From Vibrio atlanticus (lineage in GTDB: Bacteria; Pseudomonadota; Gammaproteobacteria; Enterobacterales; Vibrionaceae): a DNA stretch of 64,000 nt. The stretch spans positions 1,550,001 through 1,614,000 of the forward strand of contig NZ_AP025460.1 in assembly GCF_024347315.1 (NCBI RefSeq). Direction: 5' to 3'. The translations under genes and the position numbers were made by a program. The stretch's first letter is position 1. Each line of letters starts with the position of its first letter. This document shows positions 29,001 to 41,000 of the stretch, piece by piece. The notes beneath the pieces were generated by a model that ran no database searches, was not told the DNA's origin, and saw nothing but the letters and a program-made list of their open reading frames with translations.

Positions 29001-32000
29001 AATGAAGATGTTGTGTTGAGTGATACGGTGTTAAGCGGCACCAGCAGTGTGGACGGCGACGTGACGGTGAAAACGTTCACGTTGAGCTTGGATGGCAGCA
29101 GCACACAGACCACCTTCAATGCCGGTCAAACGGCGACGATTGCGGGCGTGGGTACACTGACGATGAACGCGGACGGCGGTTATGTGTTCACGCCAGTGGC
29201 GAACTACAACGGTGACGTGCCAGTGGTGACGTACGTGGTGACGGATGGCTCGTCGGACGATACGTCGACGTTGACGATCGACATCAATGCCGTGAACGAC
29301 GACTTTACCGATGCGAACGAAACTCACACAACGAATGAAGATGTTGTGTTGAGTGATACGGTGTTAAGCGGCACCAGCAGTGTGGACGGCGACGTGACGG
29401 TGAAAACGTTCACGTTGAGCTTGGATGGCAGCAGCACACAGACCACCTTCAATGCCGGTCAAACGGCGACGATTGCGGGCGTGGGTACACTGACGATGAA
29501 CGCGGACGGCGGTTATGTGTTCACGCCAGTGGCGAACTACAACGGTGACGTGCCAGTGGTGACGTACGTGGTGACGGATGGCTCGTCGGACGATACGTCG
29601 ACGTTGACGATCGACATCAATGCCGTGAACGACGACTTTACCGATGCGAACGAAACTCACACAACGAATGAAGATGTTGTGTTGAGTGATACGGTGTTAA
29701 GCGGCACCAGCAGTGTGGACGGCGACGTGACGGTGAAAACGTTCACGTTGAGCTTGGATGGCAGCAGCACACAGACCACCTTCAATGCCGGTCAAACGGC
29801 GACGATTGCGGGCGTGGGTACACTGACGATGAACGCGGACGGCGGTTATGTGTTCACGCCAGTGGCGAACTACAACGGTGACGTGCCAGTGGTGACGTAC
29901 GTGGTGACGGATGGCTCGTCGGACGATACGTCGACGTTGACGATCGACATCAATGCCGTGAACGACGACTTTACCGATGCGAACGAAACTCACACAACGA
30001 ATGAAGATGTTGTGTTGAGTGATACGGTGTTAAGCGGCACCAGCAGTGTGGACGGCGACGTGACGGTGAAAACGTTCACGTTGAGCTTGGATGGCAGCAG
30101 CACACAGACCACCTTCAATGCCGGTCAAACGGCGACGATTGCGGGCGTGGGTACACTGACGATGAACGCGGACGGCGGTTATGTGTTCACGCCAGTGGCG
30201 AACTACAACGGTGACGTGCCAGTGGTGACGTACGTGGTGACGGATGGCTCGTCGGACGATACGTCGACGTTGACGATCGACATCAATGCCGTGAACGACG
30301 ACTTTACCGATGCGAACGAAACTCACACAACGAATGAAGATGTTGTGTTGAGTGATACGGTGTTAAGCGGCACCAGCAGTGTGGACGGCGACGTGACGGT
30401 GAAAACGTTCACGTTGAGCTTGGATGGCAGCAGCACACAGACCACCTTCAATGCCGGTCAAACGGCGACGATTGCGGGCGTGGGTACACTGACGATGAAC
30501 GCGGACGGCGGTTATGTGTTCACGCCAGTGGCGAACTACAACGGTGACGTGCCAGTGGTGACGTACGTGGTGACGGATGGCTCGTCGGACGATACGTCGA
30601 CGTTGACGATCGACATCAATGCCGTGAACGACGACTTTACCGATGCGAACGAAACTCACACAACGAATGAAGATGTTGTGTTGAGTGATACGGTGTTAAG
30701 CGGCACCAGCAGTGTGGACGGCGACGTGACGGTGAAAACGTTCACGTTGAGCTTGGATGGCAGCAGCACACAGACCACCTTCAATGCCGGTCAAACGGCG
30801 ACGATTGCGGGCGTGGGTACACTGACGATGAACGCGGACGGCGGTTATGTGTTCACGCCAGTGGCGAACTACAACGGTGACGTGCCAGTGGTGACGTACG
30901 TGGTGACGGATGGCTCGTCGGACGATACGTCGACGTTGACGATCGACATCAATGCCGTGAACGACGACTTTACCGATGCGAACGAAACTCACACAACGAA
31001 TGAAGATGTTGTGTTGAGTGATACGGTGTTAAGCGGCACCAGCAGTGTGGACGGCGACGTGACGGTGAAAACGTTCACGTTGAGCTTGGATGGCAGCAGC
31101 ACACAGACCACCTTCAATGCCGGTCAAACGGCGACGATTGCGGGCGTGGGTACACTGACGATGAACGCGGACGGCGGTTATGTGTTCACGCCAGTGGCGA
31201 ACTACAACGGTGACGTGCCAGTGGTGACGTACGTGGTGACGGATGGCTCGTCGGACGATACGTCGACGTTGACGATCGACATCAATGCCGTGAACGACGA
31301 CTTTACCGATGCGAACGAAACTCACACAACGAATGAAGATGTTGTGTTGAGTGATACGGTGTTAAGCGGCACCAGCAGTGTGGACGGCGACGTGACGGTG
31401 AAAACGTTCACGTTGAGCTTGGATGGCAGCAGCACACAGACCACCTTTAATGCCGGTCAAACGGCGACGATTGCGGGCGTGGGTACACTGACGATGAACG
31501 CGGACGGCGGTTATGTGTTCACGCCAGTGGCGAACTACAACGGTGACGTACCAGTGGTGACGTACGTGGTGACGGATGGCTCGTCGGACGATACGTCGAC
31601 GTTGACGATCGACATCAATGCCGTGAACGACGACTTTACCGATGCGAACGAAACTCACACAACGAATGAAGATGTTGTGTTGAGTGATACGGTGTTAAGC
31701 GGCACCAGCAGTGTGGACGGCGACGTGACGGTGAAAACGTTCACGTTGAGCTTGGATGGCAGCAGCACACAGACCACCTTTAATGCCGGTCAAACGGCGA
31801 CGATTGCGGGCGTGGGTACACTGACGATGAACGCGGACGGCGGTTATGTGTTCACGCCAGTGGCGAACTACAACGGTGACGTACCAGTGGTGACGTACGT
31901 GGTGACGGATGGCTCGTCGGACGATACGTCGACGTTGACGATCGACATCAATGCCGTGAACGACGACTTTACCGATGCGAACGAAACTCACACAACGAAT

Positions 32001-35000
32001 GAAGATGTTGTGTTGAGTGATACGGTGTTAAGCGGCACCAGCAGTGTGGACGGCGACGTGACGGTGAAAACGTTCACGTTGAGCTTGGATGGCAGCAGCA
32101 CACAGACCACCTTTAATGCCGGTCAAACGGCGACGATTGCGGGCGTGGGTACACTGACGATGAACGCGGACGGCGGTTATGTGTTCACGCCAGTGGCGAA
32201 CTACAACGGTGACGTGCCAGTGGTGACGTACGTGGTGACGGATGGCTCGTCGGACGATACGTCGACGTTGACGATCGACATCAATGCCGTGAACGACGAC
32301 TTTACCGATGCGAACGAAACTCACACAACGAATGAAGATGTTGTGTTGAGTGATACGGTGTTAAGCGGCACCAGCAGTGTGGACGGCGACGTGACGGTGA
32401 AAACGTTCACGTTGAGCTTGGATGGCAGCAGCACACAGACCACCTTTAATGCCGGTCAAACGGCGACGATTGCGGGCGTGGGTACACTGACGATGAACGC
32501 GGACGGCGGTTATGTGTTCACGCCAGTGGCGAACTACAACGGTGACGTACCAGTGGTGACGTACGTGGTGACGGATGGCTCGTCGGACGATACGTCGACG
32601 TTGACGATCGACATCAATGCCGTGAACGACGACTTTACCGATGCGAACGAAACTCACACAACGAATGAAGATGTTGTGTTGAGTGATACGGTGTTAAGCG
32701 GCACCAGCAGTGTGGACGGCGACGTGACGGTGAAAACGTTCACGTTGAGCTTGGATGGCAGCAGCACACAGACCACCTTCAATGCCGGTCAAACGGCGAC
32801 GATTGCGGGCGTGGGTACACTGACGATGAACGCGGACGGCGGTTATGTGTTCACGCCAGTGGCGAACTACAACGGTGACGTGCCAGTGGTGACGTACGTG
32901 GTGACGGATGGCTCGTCGGACGATACGTCGACGTTGACGATCGACATCAATGCCGTGAACGACGACTTTACCGATGCGAACGAAACTCACACAACGAATG
33001 AAGATGTTGTGTTGAGTGATACGGTGTTAAGCGGCACCAGCAGTGTGGACGGCGACGTGACGGTGAAAACGTTCACGTTGAGCTTGGATGGCAGCAGCAC
33101 ACAGACCACCTTCAATGCCGGTCAAACGGCGACGATTGCGGGCGTGGGTACACTGACGATGAACGCGGACGGCGGTTATGTGTTCACGCCAGTGGCGAAC
33201 TACAACGGTGACGTGCCAGTGGTGACGTACGTGGTGACGGATGGCTCGTCGGACGATACGTCGACGTTGACGATCGACATCAATGCCGTGAACGACGACT
33301 TTACCGATGCGAACGAAACTCACACAACGAATGAAGATGTTGTGTTGAGTGATACGGTGTTAAGCGGCACCAGCAGTGTGGACGGCGACGTGACGGTGAA
33401 AACGTTCACGTTGAGCTTGGATGGCAGCAGCACACAGACCACCTTCAATGCCGGTCAAACGGCGACGATTGCGGGCGTGGGTACACTGACGATGAACGCG
33501 GACGGCGGTTATGTGTTCACGCCAGTGGCGAACTACAACGGTGACGTGCCAGTGGTGACGTACGTGGTGACGGATGGCTCGTCGGACGATACGTCGACGT
33601 TGACGATCGACATCAATGCCGTGAACGACGACTTTACCGATGCGAACGAAACTCACACAACGAATGAAGATGTTGTGTTGAGTGATACGGTGTTAAGCGG
33701 CACCAGCAGTGTGGACGGCGACGTGACGGTGAAAACGTTCACGTTGAGCTTGGATGGCAGCAGCACACAGACCACCTTCAATGCCGGTCAAACGGCGACG
33801 ATTGCGGGCGTGGGTACACTGACGATGAACGCGGACGGCGGTTATGTGTTCACGCCAGTGGCGAACTACAACGGTGACGTGCCAGTGGTGACGTACGTGG
33901 TGACGGATGGCTCGTCGGACGATACGTCGACGTTGACGATCGACATCAATGCCGTGAACGACGACTTTACCGATGCGAACGAAACTCACACAACGAATGA
34001 AGATGTTGTGTTGAGTGATACGGTGTTAAGCGGCACCAGCAGTGTGGACGGCGACGTGACGGTGAAAACGTTCACGTTGAGCTTGGATGGCAGCAGCACA
34101 CAGACCACCTTCAATGCCGGTCAAACGGCGACGATTGCGGGCGTGGGTACACTGACGATGAACGCGGACGGCGGTTATGTGTTCACGCCAGTGGCGAACT
34201 ACAACGGTGACGTGCCAGTGGTGACGTACGTGGTGACGGATGGCTCGTCGGACGATACGTCGACGTTGACGATCGACATCAATGCCGTGAACGACGACTT
34301 TACCGATGCGAACGAAACTCACACAACGAATGAAGATGTTGTGTTGAGTGATACGGTGTTAAGCGGCACCAGCAGTGTGGACGGCGACGTGACGGTGAAA
34401 ACGTTCACGTTGAGCTTGGATGGCAGCAGCACACAGACCACCTTCAATGCCGGTCAAACGGCGACGATTGCGGGCGTGGGTACACTGACGATGAACGCGG
34501 ACGGCGGTTATGTGTTCACGCCAGTGGCGAACTACAACGGTGACGTGCCAGTGGTGACGTACGTGGTGACGGATGGCTCGTCGGACGATACGTCGACGTT
34601 GACGATCGACATCAATGCCGTGAACGACGACTTTACCGATGCGAACGAAACTCACACAACGAATGAAGATGTTGTGTTGAGTGATACGGTGTTAAGCGGC
34701 ACCAGCAGTGTGGACGGCGACGTGACGGTGAAAACGTTCACGTTGAGCTTGGATGGCAGCAGCACACAGACCACCTTCAATGCCGGTCAAACGGCGACGA
34801 TTGCGGGCGTGGGTACACTGACGATGAACGCGGACGGCGGTTATGTGTTCACGCCAGTGGCGAACTACAACGGTGACGTGCCAGTGGTGACGTACGTGGT
34901 GACGGATGGCTCGTCGGACGATACGTCGACGTTGACGATCGACATCAATGCCGTGAACGACGACTTTACCGATGCGAACGAAACTCACACAACGAATGAA

Positions 35001-38000
35001 GATGTTGTGTTGAGTGATACGGTGTTAAGCGGCACCAGCAGTGTGGACGGCGACGTGACGGTGAAAACGTTCACGTTGAGCTTGGATGGCAGCAGCACAC
35101 AGACCACCTTCAATGCCGGTCAAACGGCGACGATTGCGGGCGTGGGTACACTGACGATGAACGCGGACGGCGGTTATGTGTTCACGCCAGTGGCGAACTA
35201 CAACGGTGACGTGCCAGTGGTGACGTACGTGGTGACGGATGGCTCGTCGGACGATACGTCGACGTTGACGATCGACATCAATGCCGTGAACGACGACTTT
35301 ACCGATGCGAACGAAACTCACACAACGAATGAAGATGTTGTGTTGAGTGATACGGTGTTAAGCGGCACCAGCAGTGTGGACGGCGACGTGACGGTGAAAA
35401 CGTTCACGTTGAGCTTGGATGGCAGCAGCACACAGACCACCTTCAATGCCGGTCAAACGGCGACGATTGCGGGCGTGGGTACACTGACGATGAACGCGGA
35501 CGGCGGTTATGTGTTCACGCCAGTGGCGAACTACAACGGTGACGTACCAGTGGTGACGTACGTGGTGACGGATGGCTCGTCGGACGATACGTCGACGTTG
35601 ACGATCGACATCAATGCCGTGAACGACGACTTTACCGATGCGAACGAAACTCACACAACGAATGAAGATGTTGTGTTGAGTGATACGGTGTTAAGCGGCA
35701 CCAGCAGTGTGGACGGCGACGTGACGGTGAAAACGTTCACGTTGAGCTTGGATGGCAGCAGCACACAGACCACCTTTAATGCCGGTCAAACGGCGACGAT
35801 TGCGGGCGTGGGTACACTGACGATGAACGCGGACGGCGGTTATGTGTTCACGCCAGTGGCGAACTACAACGGTGACGTACCAGTGGTGACGTACGTGGTG
35901 ACGGATGGCTCGTCGGACGATACGTCGACGTTGACGATCGACATCAATGCCGTGAACGACGACTTTACCGATGCGAACGAAACTCACACAACGAATGAAG
36001 ATGTTGTGTTGAGTGATACGGTGTTAAGCGGCACCAGCAGTGTGGACGGCGACGTGACGGTGAAAACGTTCACGTTGAGCTTGGATGGCAGCAGCACACA
36101 GACCACCTTTAATGCCGGTCAAACGGCGACGATTGCGGGCGTGGGTACACTGACGATGAACGCGGACGGCGGTTATGTGTTCACGCCAGTGGCGAACTAC
36201 AACGGTGACGTGCCAGTGGTGACGTACGTGGTGACGGATGGCTCGTCGGACGATACGTCGACGTTGACGATCGACATCAATGCCGTGAACGACGACTTTA
36301 CCGATGCGAACGAAACTCACACAACGAATGAAGATGTTGTGTTGAGTGATACGGTGTTAAGCGGCACCAGCAGTGTGGACGGCGACGTGACGGTGAAAAC
36401 GTTCACGTTGAGCTTGGATGGCAGCAGCACACAGACCACCTTTAATGCCGGTCAAACGGCGACGATTGCGGGCGTGGGTACACTGACGATGAACGCGGAC
36501 GGCGGTTATGTGTTCACGCCAGTGGCGAACTACAACGGTGACGTGCCAGTGGTGACGTACGTGGTGACGGATGGCTCGTCGGACGATACGTCGACGTTGA
36601 CGATCGACATCAATGCCGTGAACGACGACTTTACCGATGCGAACGAAACTCACACAACGAATGAAGATGTTGTGTTGAGTGATACGGTGTTAAGCGGCAC
36701 CAGCAGTGTGGACGGCGACGTGACGGTGAAAACGTTCACGTTGAGCTTGGATGGCAGCAGCACACAGACCACCTTCAATGCCGGTCAAACGGCGACGATT
36801 GCGGGCGTGGGTACACTGACGATGAACGCGGACGGCGGTTATGTGTTCACGCCAGTGGCGAACTACAACGGTGACGTGCCAGTGGTGACGTACGTGGTGA
36901 CGGATGGCTCGTCGGACGATACGTCGACGTTGACGATCGACATCAATGCCGTGAACGACGACTTTACCGATGCGAACGAAACTCACACAACGAATGAAGA
37001 TGTTGTGTTGAGTGATACGGTGTTAAGCGGCACCAGCAGTGTGGACGGCGACGTGACGGTGAAAACGTTCACGTTGAGCTTGGATGGCAGCAGCACACAG
37101 ACCACCTTCAATGCCGGTCAAACGGCGACGATTGCGGGCGTGGGTACACTGACGATGAACGCGGACGGCGGTTATGTGTTCACGCCAGTGGCGAACTACA
37201 ACGGTGACGTGCCAGTGGTGACGTACGTGGTGACGGATGGCTCGTCGGACGATACGTCGACGTTGACGATCGACATCACAGCGATCAACGATGGCCCTAT
37301 TGCTACCTCAGAAACTTATTCCGTAATTGAAGGTGGATCTGTTTCTGGTAATTTGGTAACTGATGATACAGGTAATGGCGTAGATAGTGATTTTGAAGGT
37401 GACACCTTAACTGTTACTCAAATTAATGGGCAAAATTTAGTCTTTGATTTGAACGGAAAAGCTCATGTTGTCGTTGGTAACGGCGTTTTGACTGTGGATG
37501 CCGCTGGTAACTTTAGTTATGCGCAAAATGGTAAAGATCCACTAACAACGCCACCGACATTTACTTATACAGTCACAGATGGAACAGACACAGCAACAGC
37601 GACAGTTACGATTAATGAAACAGAGTTTGTTGATAAAATAACAGTCCACGATGCTGTAGCTGTGAACGAGGGTGAAGTAGCTGAGTTTAAGGTGACGTTG
37701 AACCAAGCTTCCTCTGAAAATCAGTATGTTAAATTCAAAGCTTTCACTAAGTTTTTGGAAGGTAACCCACAAAAAGATATTTATGATGCCGAGTCGGATG
37801 ACATCGACCCAAACAGCTTAACTTACGAGTACAAAGATGCTAGCGGTACATTCCAAGTTGCTAATGTCGTTAACGGTTATGTAGAAATTCCAGCAGGAAG
37901 AACTGAGCTTCGTGTAACGGTTCAAACCGTGCAAGACGATAAATTTGAATGGACTGAACGTTTTGGACTACACATTGTAGATACAAAATCTCAGGTCGGC

Positions 38001-41000
38001 GGAACGTCAAGTATTGATGAAGCTAATTCTGATCTGAAAGGTCAGGGTACAATCAAGTTAGATCATACAGATAACCCTACACTTACATTGACGAATGCTA
38101 ATGCTGTTGATGAAGGAAGTACGGCCATATTTGATGGGCAACTATCGAAGGTGTCTGAAGCGTCGATTGAGATGAAAGTCGAGTTCGAATTTTCTAATGG
38201 CGTTGGTAAAGCAAACCTTGAGGATTTAGCCGCAGACAGTAGTAAGCCGTTTTCTGGGGTTACAGTCACTTATGTTTCTGGCGGAGTGATTAAGACTATT
38301 CCGGTAAATGAAGTGGATGGTACATTCACGCTTCCTGCGAAAGTTACGGATTTCAAAGTTAATGTAGATACAATAAATGACAACCGTTTCGAAACATCTG
38401 AAGACTTTGGGATTAAGTTGAGTGAGATACCTTTCCAATCTTCAACAGATGCTAGTAAGGATGTAATCATTAATCACGGTCAGCACGGTGTTAGCGCGTC
38501 GGGTTCTATAAACGAAGACGCTGCTGATAAACCAACTGTAAATGTTGCCAATGCTCGTTCGGTAATTGAGGGTGGGACCTTAGAGTATAGCGTTTTACTT
38601 ACTGGTTCTTCTGATGTAGACGTAACATACTCAATAAACCTCCCTAATAGTAGTGACGTTAAAAAATCAGACATTTCGTTTACTAATGGCGTCACATTGA
38701 GCGCCGATGGACAATCTATTGTCGTGCCTAAAGGCGTATATTACTTTAAAGTTATTGTTCCGACATTAGATGACGTTCTTGTAGAAACTACTGAAAGTTA
38801 TACGATTACTATTGGTGGCGATACCGGTACAGGTTCAATACTAGATAATGAAGTTGCACCTGTTATCAGGAACCAATTTGTTAGCGTGTCTGAAGAAGGT
38901 TTGGCTGAAGGGATCGCAGATATTACCGGTATTCCTAGCGACTCTACGGATGGTCACTCTATACAAGGTAATCTTGTTATTACTGACGCTAATAACAACT
39001 TGTCTGACACTGTGTTTAGTGAAACAAGCTCAATCAACATTACAACATCGACCGGTCAGCCTTTGACATCAGAAGGGCATACTATTGATTGGGCGGTATC
39101 GCCTGATGGTCATGCACTTACTGGCACTGCTAACGGAAAGGTTGTTATCGAAGCGACTTTAAATAGTAGTGGACATTATACGGTACAACTTAAAGCTCCT
39201 ATTGATCACCCTAACACCAGTGGGGAAGATAACTTATCGATTCATATTCCAGTGATTGCTAAGGATACTTCCGGGTTGTCTAGCTCTGGAGGTCAGATTA
39301 CGGTTTCAATTGAAGACGACCAGCCAGATGCTAAATATCAAGAAATTGATACGACTATTCATACTCAAGGCACTAATGTTCAGCTTATTTTGGATGTTTC
39401 TCTCTCAATGGAAGGAGATCGTTTCGATGTTCTGAAAGCATCTGTATTGCAAATGCTTAGTCAATATGCAGGAGCATCAGATAATGTCCGTGTTCAGCTT
39501 ATAACATTCAACTATAACGTTTCTCTAGTTGAGCATAATAACAAAGCATGGATGACTGTCGACGAAGTGAGGGGTTATATCAACGCACTACAGGCCAGCG
39601 GTGGTACAGCTTATGATGATGCGATACAGGGTGGTAAGAATTATTGGAATACGGACTCCAATTTACGTATACCTAACGCAAATAACGTCAGTTATTTCAT
39701 CAGCGATGGCGCAACACATGACGATGATAAAATTGATAGATATGAAGAGGCTTCATGGAAGTGGCATTTAACTACTAACAATATTACCGCGCATGCAGTT
39801 GGAATTGATCTAAAAGGTAGCAAAAATCAGATAAACAAAGTTGCATATGATGGAACAGGTCCCAAAGATAAAAACGCAGAGTTTATTGATGATGAATCTC
39901 AGCTGAGTGATGCACTTATTCATTCAATCGTACAAAACGTAACAGGTTCAATCTCAGATAGCGGTTCTGGTTCTGGTTTTGGAGCAGATGGTGGTTACGT
40001 AAGTCAGATCAAATTTGGAACTGGTTCATTTAACTTTAATGGTTCGACTATCTCAACGTCGGGAACTATGCCTTCGAATATAAGCTACTCTAAGGATGAA
40101 GCAACGAACAAATTAACCATAACCGTCGATGGTAAGTTCGCATTCGTAATTGACCTTGACACCGGAGCGTATGAGTTTAGTGGTAAACCCCAAGATAAGC
40201 CTTCAACACTTAATTTTGATTACACACTGAAAGACGGTGATGGTGATACTAGTAGTAATAAGTTGGTGTTTAATGTTCCTGCTAGTAAATCCGGTTTAGA
40301 TATTAGTGCGCCAGGTGATGCGGTCGATACTCTTAAGCTATACCATCATCAAAATGGTAATGCTAAGCTCCAATGGAGCTCTGTTGGAACGGATTCAACA
40401 ACAGAGTATTTCACGAAATCAGAAGTGGCTAATGGATTTAAAGTAAATGTTGGCGCTGGAGGAGATCATGTACACCTTGGAAAGGGCGACGATATCATTT
40501 GGCTTGGTGACAGTCATTCAAAGCTGGATGAAGCGGGCGATATTGCATCTAAGCAGGCTAACGCTCAAGCAACATTAGAATCATTTACTAACGGTTCAGA
40601 CAGTAGCTTGTTAGCATCAAACAGCAATGGTGAAGGCGCTGCCTTTAATAACTCTATGCCGAGTCAAAGTAACGCTTATTTAGATATTGCTCATAGTGGT
40701 GCTGGCGATGATTATGTATACGGTGAAAAAGGTATTGATGTCATTTTCGGTAGTGCTGGTAATGACTACCTAGATGGTGGACAAGGTAATGATGGCCTCC
40801 GAGGTGGTACTGGCAACGATACACTTAAAGGTGGATCTGGTGATGATATTCTTATCGGTGGTCTTGGTAACGATATATTAACTGGCGGCAGTGATGACGA
40901 CATCTTTAAGTTTGTAGATCAGGATAAGGCTAGTTCTCAGAACGATATTAGAGATGGTGAAAGAGATATTATTACTGACTTTACAAAGGGGCAGGATAAG

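Noticed and set aside
23703..36986. Forty identical 98-residue reading frames on the minus strand, one per 333-bp unit
   Set aside because: They are antisense shadows of the adhesin repeat. They have an odd His/Arg-rich composition, no ribosome sites, and exist only because the unit is repeated.
23640..37292. Regular array that could be read as a CRISPR or satellite
   Set aside because: The units are 333 bp with no spacers, stay in frame and encode a continuous tandem-95-like protein segment.
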